From NCBI RefSeq assembly GCF_032854445.1, contig NW_027018161.1:1-64000 (forward strand): 64,000 nt of DNA. The letters are read 5' to 3'. The stretch is from Liolophura sinensis. Lineage: Eukaryota > Mollusca > Polyplacophora > Chitonida > Chitonidae. The notes below the pieces were generated by a model, which saw only the letters and a list, made by a program, of their open reading frames with translations, ran no database searches and was not told the origin of the DNA. This document shows, piece by piece, positions 12,386 to 23,262 of the stretch (its first letter is position 1; every line of letters begins with the position of its first letter). The position numbers were made by a program, and so were the translations under genes.

Positions 12386-12933
12386 TTGAATGATTATTTA
12401 TGTCATAATCACGTGCCCAGCAACGGCTCTTACTCCATGGAAACCAGGGATATTTGCAATTTTTCGACAGCTGCCGATGCCTGGCTCAATTCCGAATCTT
12501 TTGGCACCTTACTGAAGTGGGTCAGGGTTCAGTTGTACTTTTTACAGCAGACTGTATCAAGTACCTTGTGTTTTTCACGTACAAATGGTGTGGTTTTTCT
12601 ACACGTAGATAAAGACATTGAGATTGTCTTCGACTTAGAAGTAAGACAATTGCTGGGTGAGTTAAATGGGCTTAGCCCAAAGATTTGACGTCTTCTGGGC
12701 TACCGAAGGGCACATAACATATAGTCAAAAGTTGAATATAGTAATGACCAGTCGCGATGGTACATAGTACAGTGTAGCCGATTTCAATTACAAAAAGACC
12801 AGGCAAAAATGCAAAAGTGGAAAAACTGTTCAGTGCTGTTGGTAAGAGGCTAATCCGACGTATTTTGTGACGAGAAATCGAATGGTGCAAACCGCGTTGC
12901 TCTCCGACCAATATTTTTTGCCTGTAGTGACAA
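12386..12933 (+). repeat. hybrid A/B monomer (m23)
   Basis: The first part is type A: GAATGATTATTTATG, GGGATATTTGC, TTTCGACAG, TTCCGAATC, GTCAGGGTTCAG, CACGTACAAATGGTGTGG. From CTTCGACTTAG at about 12627 it switches to type B: GTAAGACAAT, TTTGACGTC, ATAACATATAG, GATGGTACATAG. The next monomer (12934) is type L, which elsewhere follows B (8541 then 9090). The switch lies between the last A-specific base near 12593 and the first B-specific base near 12629. The simplest reading is one unequal exchange, or a conversion, that fused A and B and removed one monomer, giving a local three-monomer spacing. Confidence 0.8.
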
Positions 12934-14140
12934 TTGAATGATCATTTATGTCATAATCACGTGCCTAGCAACGGCTCTTACTCCATGGAAACCAGGGAAA
13001 TTTGCAATTTTTCAACAGCTGCCGATACCTGGCTCAATTCCGCATCTTTTGGCACCTTATTCATGTGGGTCTGTGGTCAGTTGTACTTTTTATAGCAGAC
13101 TGTATCAAGTACCTTGTGTTTTTTATGTACAAATGGTGTGGTTTTTCTACAAGTAGATAAAGACATTGAGATTGTCTTGCACTTAGAAGTAAGACAATTG
13201 CTGGGAGAGTTAAATGGCTTAGCCCAAAGATTTGACGTCTTCTGGGCTACCGAAGGGCACATAACTTATAGTCAAAAGTTAAATATAGTAATGACCAGTC
13301 GCGATTGTACAGAGTACAGTGTAGCCGATTTTAATTAACAAAAAGACCAGGTAAAAATGCAAAAGTGGAAAAACTGTTCCAGTGCTGCTGGTAAGAGGCT
13401 AATCCGACGTATTTTGTGACGAGAAAACGAATGGTGCAAACCGCGTTGCTCTCCGACCAATACTTTTGCCTGTAGTGACAATTGAATGATCATTGATGTC
13501 ATAATCACGTGCCCAGCAACGGCTCTTACTCCATGGAAACCAGGGATATTTGCAATTTTTCAACAGCTGCCGATGCCTGGCTCAATTCCGCATCTTTTGG
13601 CACCTTACTGAAGTGGGTCAGTGTTTAGTAGTACTTTTTACAGCAGACTGTATCAAGTACCTTGTGTTTTTATGTACAAATGGTCTGGTTTTTCTACACG
13701 TAGATAAAGACATTGAGATTGTCTTGGACTTAGAAGTAAGACAATTGCTGGGAGAGTTAAATGGGCTTGGCCCAAAGATTTCAGGTCTTCTGGGCTACCG
13801 AAGGGCACATAACTTATAGTCAAAAGTTGAATATAGTAATGACCAGTCGCGATTGTACAGAGTACAGTGTAGCCGGTTCAATTAACAAAAAGACCAGGCA
13901 AAAATGCAAAAGTGGAAAAACTGTTCCAGTGCTGCTGGTAAGAGGCTAATCCGACGTATTTTGTGACGAGAAATCTAATGGTGCAAAACCGCGTTGCTCT
14001 CCGACCAATACTTTTGGCTGTAGTGACAATTGAATGATTATTTATGTCATAATCACGTGCCCAGCAACGCTCCTTACTCCATGGAAACCAGGGAAATTTG
14101 CCAATTTTTCGACAGCTGCCGATGCCTGGCTCAATCCGAA
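12780..14140 (+). repeat. indel-rich monomers m23-m26
   Basis: About ten single-base indels occur in 1.36 kb: missing A near 12789, missing C near 12830, extra T near 12911, missing G near 13217, missing T near 13670, missing T near 13877, extra A near 13987, a G loss with C gain near 14069, extra C near 14101 and missing T near 14134. Several lie in homopolymers or short runs. Neighbouring tens of kilobases show at most about one indel per several monomers. Substitution variants here look ordinary. Residual long-read consensus error is as likely as real mutation. Confidence 0.8.
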
Positions 14141-15127
14141 TCTTTTGGCACCTTACTGAAGTGGGTCAGTGTTCAGTTGTACTTTTTACAGCAGACTGTA
14201 TCAAGTACCTTGTGTTTTTCACGTACAAATGGTGTGGTTTTTCTACACGTAGATAAAGACATTGAGATTGTCTTGCATTTAGAAGTAAGGCAATTGCTGG
14301 GTGAGTTAAATGGGCTTAGCCCAAAGATTTGACGTCTTCTGGGCTACCGAAGGGCACATAACTTATAGTCAAAAGTTGAATATAGTAATGACCAGTCGCG
14401 ATTGTACACAGTACAGTGTAGCCGATTTCAATTAAGAAAAAGACCAGGCAAAAATGCAAAAGTGGAAAAACTGTTCCAGTGCTGCTGGTAAGAGGCTAAT
14501 CCGACGTATTTTGTGACGAGAAATCGAATGGTGCAAACCGCGATGCTCTCCGACCAATACTTTTGGCTGTAGCGACAATTCAATGATCATTGATGTCACA
14601 ATCACGTGCCCAGCAACGGCTCTTACTCCATGGAAACCAGGGAAATTTGCAATTTTTCAACAGCTGCCGATGCCTGGCTCAATTCCGCATCTTTTGGCAC
14701 CTTACTGAAGTGGGTCAGTGTTCAGTTGTACTTTTTACAGCAGACTGTATCAAGTACTTTGTGTTTTTCATGTACAAATGGTGTGGTTTTTCTACACGTA
14801 GATAAAGACATTGAGATTGTCTTGCACTTAAAAGTAAGGCAATTGCTGGGTGAGTTAAATGGGCTTAGCCCAAAGATTTCAGGTCTTCTGGGCTACCGAA
14901 GGGCACATAACTTATAGTCAAAAGTTGAATATAGTAATGACCAGTCGCGATTGTACAGAGTACAGTGTAGCCGATTTCAATTAACAAAAAGACCAGGCAA
15001 AAATGCAAAAGTGGAAAAACTGTTCCAGTGCTGCTGGTAAGAGGCTAATCCGACGTATTTTGTGACGAGAAATCGAATGGTGCAAACCGCGTTTCTCTCC
15101 GACCAATACTTTTGGCTGTAGTGACAA

Positions 15128-18100
15128 TTGAATGATCATTTATGTCATAATCACGTGCGTAGCAACGGCTCTTACTCCATGGAAACCAGGGAAATTTGCA
15201 ATTTTTCAACAGCTGCCGATGCCTGGCTCAATTCCGAATCTTTTGGCACCTTACTGAAGTGGGTCAGTGTTCAGTTGTACTTTTTACAGCAGACTGTATC
15301 AAGTACCTTGTGTTTTTGATGTGAAAATGGTCTGGTTTTTCTACACGTAGATAAAGACATTGAGATTGTCTTCGACTTAGAAGTAAGACAATTGCTGGGT
15401 GAGTTAAATGGGCTTAGCCCAAAGATTTGACGTCTTCTGGGCTACCGAAGGGCACATAACATATAGTCAAAAGTTGAATATAGTAATGACCAGTCGCGAT
15501 GGTACATAGTACAGTGTAGCCGATTTCAATTAACAAAAAGACCAGGCAAAAATGCAAAATTGGAAAAACTGTTCCAGTGCTGCTGGTAAGAGGCTAATCC
15601 GACGTATTTTGTGACGAGAAATCGAATGGTGCAAACCGCGTTGCTCTCCGACCAATACTTTTGGCTGTAGCGACAATTGAATGCTCATTGATGTCATAAT
15701 TACGTGCCCAGCAACGGCTCTTACCCCATGGAAACCAGGGAAATTTGCAATTTTTCAACAGCTGCCGATGCCTGGCTCAATTCCGAATCTTTTGGCACCT
15801 TACTGAAGTGGGTCAGTGTTCAGTTGTACTTTTTACAGCAGAGTGTATCAAGTACCTTGTGTTTTTCACGTACAAATGGTGTGGTTTTTCTACACGTAGA
15901 TAAAGACATTGAGATTGTCTTGCATTTAGAAGTAAGGCAATTGCTGGGTGATTTAAATGGGCTTAGCCCAAAGATTTGACGTCTTCTGGGCTACCGAAGG
16001 GCACATAACTTATAGTCAAAAGTTGAATATAGTAATGACCAGTCGCGATTGTACACAGTACAGTGTAGCCGATTTCAATTAAGAAAAAGACCAGGCAAAA
16101 ATGCAAAAGTGGAAAAACTGTTCCAGTGCTGCTGGTAAGAGGCTAATCCGACGTATTTTGTGACGAGAAATCGAATGGTGCAAACCGCGTTGCTCTCCAA
16201 CCATACTTTTGGCTGTAGCGACAATTGAATGATCATTGATGTCATATTCACGTGCCCAGCAACGGCTCTTACTCCATGGAAACCAGGGATATTTGCAATT
16301 TTTTAACAGCTGCCGATGCCTGGCCCAATTCCGCATCTTTTGGCACCTTATAAATGTGGGTCAGTGTTTAGTTGTACTTTTTACAGCAGACTGTATCAAG
16401 TACCTTGTGTTTTTTATGTACAAATGGTCTGGTTTTTCTACACTTAGATAAAGACATTGAGATTGTCTTGGACTTAGAAGTAAGACAATTGCTGGGAGAG
16501 TTAAATGGGCTTGGCCCAAAGATTTCAGGTCTTCTGGGCTACCGAAGGGCACATAACTTATAGTCAAAAGTTGAATATAGTAATGACCAGTCGCAATTGT
16601 ACAGAGTACAGTGTAGCCGATTTCAATTAACAAAAAGACCAGGCAAAAATGCAAAATTGGAAAAAACTGTTCCAGTGCTGCTGGTAAGAGGCTAATCCGA
16701 CGTATTTTGTGACGAGAAATCAAATGGTGCAAACCGCGTTGCTCTCCGACCAATACTTTTGGCTCTAGTGACAATTGAATAATTATTTATGTCATAATCA
16801 CGTGCCCAGCAACGGCTCTTACTCCATGGAAACCAGGGAAATTTGCAATTTTTCGACAGCTGCCGATGCCTGGCTCAATTCCGAATCTTTTGGCACCTTA
16901 CTGAAGTGGGTCAGTGTTCAGTTGTACTTTTTACAGCAGAGTGTATCAAGTACCTTGTGTTTTTCACGTACAAATGGTGTGGTTTTTCTACACGTAGATA
17001 AAGACATTGAGATTGTCTTGCATTTAGAAGTAAGGCAATTGCTGGGTGATTTAAATGGGCTTAGCCCAAAGATTTGACGTCTTCTGGGCTACCGAAGGGC
17101 ACATAACTTATAGTCAAAAGTTGAATATAGTAATGACCAGTCGCGATTGTACACAGTACAGTGTAGCCGATTTCAATTAAGAAAAAGACCAGGCAAAAAT
17201 GCAAAAGTGGAAAAACTGTTCCAGTGCTGCTGGTAAGAGGCTAATCCGACGTATTTTGTGACGAGAAATCGAATGGTGCAAACCGCGTTGCTCTCCGACC
17301 AATACTTTTGCCTGTAGTGACAATTGAATGATCATTGATGTCATAATCACGTGCCCAGCAACGGCTCTTACTCCATGGAAACCAGGGATATTTGCAATTT
17401 TTCAACAGCTGCCGATGCCTGGCTCAATTCCGCATCTTTTGGCACCTTACTGAAGTGGGTCAGTGTTTAGTTGTACTTTTTACAGCAGACTGTATCAAGT
17501 ACCTTGTGTTTTTTATGTACAAATGGTCTGGTTTTTCTACACGTAGATAAAGACATTGAGATTGTCTTGGACTTAGAAGTAAGACAATTGCTGGGAGAGT
17601 TAAATGGGCTTGGCCCAAAGATTTCAGGTCTTCTGGGCTACCGAAGGGCACATAACTTATAGTCAAAAGTTGAATATAGTAATGACCAGTCGCGATTGTA
17701 CAGAGTACAGTGTAGCCGGTTTCAATTAACAAATAGACCAGGCAAAAATGCAAAAGTGGAAAAACTGTTCCAGTGCTGCTGGTAAGAGGCTAATCCGACG
17801 TATTTTGTGACGAGAAATCTAATGGTGCAAACCGCGTTGCTCTCCGACCAATACTTTTGGCTGTAGTGACAATTGAATGATTATTTATGTCATAATCACG
17901 TGCCCAGCAACGGCTCTTACTCCATGGAAACCAGGGATATTTGCAATTTTTCGACAGCTGCCGATGCCTGGCTCAATTCCGAATCTTTTGGCACCTTACT
18001 GAAGTGGGTCAGGGTTCAGTTGTACTTTTTACAGCAGACTGTATCAAGTACCTTGTGTTTTTCACGTACAAATGGTGTAGTTTTTCTACACGTAGATAAA

Positions 18101-18421
18101 GACATTGAGATTGTCTTGCATTTAGAAGTAAGGCAATTGCTGGGTGAGTTAAATGGGCTTGGCCCAAAGATTTGACGTCTTCTGGGCTACCGAAGGGCAG
18201 ATAACTTATAGTCAAAAGTTGAATATAGTAATGACCAGTCGCGATTGTACACAGTACAGTGTAGCCGATTTCAATTAAGAAAAAGACCAGGCAAAAATGC
18301 AAAAGTGGAAAAACTGTTCCAGTGCTGCTGGTAAGAGGCTAATCCGACGTATTTTGTGACGAAAAATCGAATGGTGCAAACCGCGTTTCTCTCCGACCAA
18401 TACTTTTGGCTGTAGTGACAA
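15128..18421 (+). repeat. hexamer duplication, copy 1
   Basis: Six monomers (15128, 15677, 16225, 16775, 17324, 17873) match the next six at 3,294-3,295 bp spacing and share private variants: GAATGCTCATTG, CATAATTACGTG and CTTACCCCATGG in the second monomer; CATATTCACGTG and CTACACTTAG in the third; GAATAATTATTT in the fourth; GACGAAAAATCG at the end of the sixth. The differences I noticed are one missing A in CCATACTTTT near 16203 and TGTAGTTTTT for TGTGGTTTTT near 18079. The first monomer is composite, with a CGTGCGTAGC-type 5' part and a B-type 3' part (GATGTGAAAATGG onward). Confidence 0.9.
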
Positions 18422-21400
18422 TTGAATGATCATTTATGTCATAATCACGTGCGTAGCAACGGCTCTTACTCCATGGAAACCAGGGAAATTTGCAATTTTT
18501 CAACAGCTGCCGATGCCTGGCTCAATTCCGAATCTTTTGGCACCTTACTGAAGTGGGTCAGTGTTCAGTTGTACTTTTTACAGCAGACTGTATCAAGTAC
18601 CTTGTGTTTTTGATGTGAAAATGGTCTGGTTTTTCTACACGTAGATAAAGACATTGAGATTGTCTTCGACTTAGAAGTAAGACAATTGCTGGGTGAGTTA
18701 AATGGGCTTAGCCCAAAGATTTGACGTCTTCTGGGCTACCGAAGGGCACATAACATATAGTCAAAAGTTGAATATAGTAATGACCAGTCGCGATGGTACA
18801 TAGTACAGTGTAGCCGATTTCAATTAACAAAAAGACCAGGCAAAAATGCAAAATTGGAAAAACTGTTCCAGTGCTGCTGGTAAGAGGCTAATCCGACGTA
18901 TTTTGTGACGAGAAATCGAATGGTGCAAACCGCGTTGCTCTCCGACCAATACTTTTGGCTGTAGCGACAATTGAATGCTCATTGATGTCATAATTACGTG
19001 CCCAGCAACGGCTCTTACCCCATGGAAACCAGGGAAATTTGCAATTTTTCAACAGCTGCCGATGCCTGGCTCAATTCCGAATCTTTTGGCACCTTACTGA
19101 AGTGGGTCAGTGTTCAGTTGTACTTTTTACAGCAGAGTGTATCAAGTACCTTGTGTTTTTCACGTACAAATGGTGTGGTTTTTCTACACGTAGATAAAGA
19201 CATTGAGATTGTCTTGCATTTAGAAGTAAGGCAATTGCTGGGTGATTTAAATGGGCTTAGCCCAAAGATTTGACGTCTTCTGGGCTACCGAAGGGCACAT
19301 AACTTATAGTCAAAAGTTGAATATAGTAATGACCAGTCGCGATTGTACACAGTACAGTGTAGCCGATTTCAATTAAGAAAAAGACCAGGCAAAAATGCAA
19401 AAGTGGAAAAACTGTTCCAGTGCTGCTGGTAAGAGGCTAATCCGACGTATTTTGTGACGAGAAATCGAATGGTGCAAACCGCGTTGCTCTCCAACCAATA
19501 CTTTTGGCTGTAGCGACAATTGAATGATCATTGATGTCATATTCACGTGCCCAGCAACGGCTCTTACTCCATGGAAACCAGGGATATTTGCAATTTTTTA
19601 ACAGCTGCCGATGCCTGGCCCAATTCCGCATCTTTTGGCACCTTATAAATGTGGGTCAGTGTTTAGTTGTACTTTTTACAGCAGACTGTATCAAGTACCT
19701 TGTGTTTTTTATGTACAAATGGTCTGGTTTTTCTACACTTAGATAAAGACATTGAGATTGTCTTGGACTTAGAAGTAAGACAATTGCTGGGAGAGTTAAA
19801 TGGGCTTGGCCCAAAGATTTCAGGTCTTCTGGGCTACCGAAGGGCACATAACTTATAGTCAAAAGTTGAATATAGTAATGACCAGTCGCAATTGTACAGA
19901 GTACAGTGTAGCCGATTTCAATTAACAAAAAGACCAGGCAAAAATGCAAAATTGGAAAAAACTGTTCCAGTGCTGCTGGTAAGAGGCTAATCCGACGTAT
20001 TTTGTGACGAGAAATCAAATGGTGCAAACCGCGTTGCTCTCCGACCAATACTTTTGGCTCTAGTGACAATTGAATAATTATTTATGTCATAATCACGTGC
20101 CCAGCAACGGCTCTTACTCCATGGAAACCAGGGAAATTTGCAATTTTTCGACAGCTGCCGATGCCTGGCTCAATTCCGAATCTTTTGGCACCTTACTGAA
20201 GTGGGTCAGTGTTCAGTTGTACTTTTTACAGCAGAGTGTATCAAGTACCTTGTGTTTTTCACGTACAAATGGTGTGGTTTTTCTACACGTAGATAAAGAC
20301 ATTGAGATTGTCTTGCATTTAGAAGTAAGGCAATTGCTGGGTGATTTAAATGGGCTTAGCCCAAAGATTTGACGTCTTCTGGGCTACCGAAGGGCACATA
20401 ACTTATAGTCAAAAGTTGAATATAGTAATGACCAGTCGCGATTGTACACAGTACAGTGTAGCCGATTTCAATTAAGAAAAAGACCAGGCAAAAATGCAAA
20501 AGTGGAAAAACTGTTCCAGTGCTGCTGGTAAGAGGCTAATCCGACGTATTTTGTGACGAGAAATCGAATGGTGCAAACCGCGTTGCTCTCCGACCAATAC
20601 TTTTGCCTGTAGTGACAATTGAATGATCATTGATGTCATAATCACGTGCCCAGCAACGGCTCTTACTCCATGGAAACCAGGGATATTTGCAATTTTTCAA
20701 CAGCTGCCGATGCCTGGCTCAATTCCGCATCTTTTGGCACCTTACTGAAGTGGGTCAGTGTTTAGTTGTACTTTTTACAGCAGACTGTATCAAGTACCTT
20801 GTGTTTTTTATGTACAAATGGTCTGGTTTTTCTACACGTAGATAAAGACATTGAGATTGTCTTGGACTTAGAAGTAAGACAATTGCTGGGAGAGTTAAAT
20901 GGGCTTGGCCCAAAGATTTCAGGTCTTCTGGGCTACCGAAGGGCACATAACTTATAGTCAAAAGTTGAATATAGTAATGACCAGTCGCGATTGTACAGAG
21001 TACAGTGTAGCCGGTTTCAATTAACAAATAGACCAGGCAAAAATGCAAAAGTGGAAAAACTGTTCCAGTGCTGCTGGTAAGAGGCTAATCCGACGTATTT
21101 TGTGACGAGAAATCTAATGGTGCAAACCGCGTTGCTCTCCGACCAATACTTTTGGCTGTAGTGACAATTGAATGATTATTTATGTCATAATCACGTGCCC
21201 AGCAACGGCTCTTACTCCATGGAAACCAGGGATATTTGCAATTTTTCGACAGCTGCCGATGCCTGGCTCAATTCCGAATCTTTTGGCACCTTACTGAAGT
21301 GGGTCAGGGTTCAGTTGTACTTTTTACAGCAGACTGTATCAAGTACCTTGTGTTTTTCACGTACAAATGGTGTGGTTTTTCTACACGTAGATAAAGACAT

Positions 21401-21716
21401 TGAGATTGTCTTGCATTTAGAAGTAAGGCAATTGCTGGGTGAGTTAAATGGGCTTGGCCCAAAGATTTGACGTCTTCTGGGCTACCGAAGGGCAGATAAC
21501 TTATAGTCAAAAGTTGAATATAGTAATGACCAGTCGCGATTGTACACAGTACAGTGTAGCCGATTTCAATTAAGAAAAAGACCAGGCAAAAATGCAAAAG
21601 TGGAAAAACTGTTCCAGTGCTGCTGGTAAGAGGCTAATCCGACGTATTTTGTGACGAAAAATCGAATGGTGCAAACCGCGTTTCTCTCCGACCAATACTT
21701 TTGGCTGTAGCGACAA
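18422..21716 (+). repeat. hexamer duplication, copy 2
   Basis: Near-identical partner of 15128-18421 with the same private variants (GAATGCTCATTG near 18974, CTTACCCCATGG near 19014, CTACACTTAG near 19733). The match ends in the last few dozen bases: copy 1 is followed by TAGTGACAATTGAATG, while copy 2 is followed by TAGCGACAATTCAATG, the start of a type B monomer. The near absence of differences over 3.3 kb marks this as one of the most recent events in the window. Confidence 0.9.
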
Positions 21717-22971
21717 TTCAATGATCATTGATGTCACAATCACGTGCCCAGCAACGGCTCTTACTCCATGGAAACCAGGGAAATTTGCAATTTTTCAACA
21801 GCTGCCGATGCCTGGCTCAATTCCGCATCTTTTGGCACCTTACTGAAGTGGGTCAGTGTTCAGTTGTACTTTTTACAGCAGACTGTATCAAGTACCTTGT
21901 GTTTTTGATGTGAAAATGGTCTGGTTTTTCTACACGTAGATAAAGACATTGAGATTGTCTTCGACTTAGAAGTAAGACAATTGCTGGGTGAGTTAAATGG
22001 GCTTAGCCCAAAGATTTGACGTCTTCTGGGCTACCGAAGGGCACATAACATATAGTCAAAAGTTGAATATAGTAATGACCAGTCGCGATGGTACATAGTA
22101 CAGTGTAGCCGATTTCAATTAACAAAAAGACCAGGCAAAAATGCAAAAGTGGAAAATCTGTTCCAGTGCTGCTGGTAAGAGGCTAATCCGACGTATTTTG
22201 TGACGAGAAATCGAATGGTGCAAACCGCGTTGCTCTCCAACCAATACTTTTGGCTGTAGCGACAATTGAATGATCATTGATGTCATAATCACGTGCCCAG
22301 CAACGGCTCTTACTCCATGGAAACCAGGGATATTTGCAATTTTTTAACAGCTGCCGATGCCTGGCCCAATTCCGCATCTTTTGGCACCTTATAAATGTGG
22401 GTCAGTGTTTAGTTGTACTTTTTACAGCAGACTGTATCAAGTACCTTGTGTTTTTTATGTACAAATGGTCTGGTTTTTCTACACGTAGATAAAGACATTG
22501 AGATTGTCTTGGACTTAGAAGTAAGACAATTGCTGGGAGAGTTAAATGGGCTTGGCCCAAAGATTTCAGGTCTTCTGGGCTACCGAAGGGCACATAACTT
22601 ATAGTCAAAAGTTGAATATAGTAATGACCAGTCGCAATTGTACAGAGTACAGTGTAGCCGATTTCAATTAACAAAAAGACCAGGCAAAAATGCAAAAGTG
22701 GAAAAACTGTTCCAGTGCTGCTGGTAAGAGGCTAATCCGACGTATTTTGTGACGAGAAATCGAATGGTGCAAACCGCGTTGCTCTCCGACCAATACTTTT
22801 GGCTGTAGTGACAATTGAATGATCATTTATGTCATAATCACGTGCCCAGCAACGGCTCTTACTCCATGGAAACCAGGGATATTTGCAATTTTTCAACAGC
22901 TGCCGATGCCTGGCTCAATTCCGCATCTTTTGGCACCTTACTGAAGTGGGTCAGTGTTGAGTTGTACTTTT

Positions 22972-22985
22972 TACAGCAGACTGTA
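22972..22985. repeat. dyad TACAG-CAGA-CTGTA
   Basis: Five-base arms around a four-base centre. The site is conserved in nearly all monomers. Copies such as those at 3599, 4149, 15677 and 33249 carry GAGTGTA instead of GACTGTA, which breaks one base pair. Confidence 0.65.
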
Positions 22986-23095
22986 TCAAGTACCTTGTGT
23001 TTTTTATGTACAAATGGTCTGGTTTTTCTACACGTAGATAAAGACATTGAGATTGTCTTGGACTTAGAAGTAAGACAATTGCTGGGAGAGTTAAA

Positions 23096-23108
23096 TGGGC
23101 TTAGCCCA
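23096..23108. repeat. dyad TGGGCT-T-AGCCCA
   Basis: Six-base arms around one base. The common TTGGCCC variant shortens the pairing to GGGC/GCCC. The GTTCTTGGCCC variant (K and related copies from 40384 on) destroys the left arm, so the dyad is not under strict conservation. Confidence 0.6.
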
Positions 23109-23187
23109 AAGATTTCAGGTCTTCTGGGCTACCGAAGGGCACATAACTTATAGTCAAAAGTTGAATATAGTAATGACCAGTCGCGAT

Positions 23188-23200
23188 TGTACAGAGTACA
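23188..23200. repeat. dyad TGTAC-AGA-GTACA
   Basis: Five-base arms around three bases. The three main variants change the centre (AGA, ACA, ATA) and leave both GTAC cores intact. GGTAC copies lose only the outermost pair. Variation concentrated at the centre while the arms persist is notable but rests on few independent changes. Confidence 0.6.
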
Positions 23201-23217
23201 GTGTAGCCGGTTTCAAT

Positions 23218-23262
23218 TAACAAAAAGACCAGGCAAAAATGCAAAAGTGGAAAAACTGTTCC
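23218..23262 (+). other. phased A-tract cluster, candidate bent DNA
   Basis: Four A-runs (AAAAA, AAAAA, AAAA, AAAAA) are spaced about 13, 8 and 8 bp apart, averaging near one helical turn. Phased A-tracts are known to bend DNA, and curvature is common in satellites. The cluster is conserved in all monomers with only minor changes (AAGAAAAAG, AACAAATAG, AAATTGG). Confidence 0.5.

Larger units (their letters stand above)
22815..23153 (+). other. recurrent 112-codon open frame, judged non-coding
   Basis: The longest recurrent forward frame runs from a TTG to TAG in ACTTATAG and is repeated across the array. I judge it non-coding. CATTTATG against CATTGATG toggles a leucine and a stop codon four codons in. 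TTTCAGG against TTTGACG toggles an open frame and a stop near codon 101. Most differences between copies change the residue, and indels ignore frame. A 97-codon frame overlaps it on the opposite strand. The product resembles no family I recognise. Confidence 0.75.

Noticed and set aside
22402-22695. Reverse-strand 97-codon hydrophobic-looking frame as a small membrane protein
   Set aside because: It overlaps the forward frame, has no distinct flanks, and is interrupted in many copies. The hydrophobic look follows from A/T-rich tracts read in this frame.
22815-23153. Repeated forward open frame of up to 112 codons as a protein-coding gene family
   Set aside because: The frame is opened and closed by common single variants, most changes alter the residue, indels ignore frame, and it recurs only because the DNA repeats.
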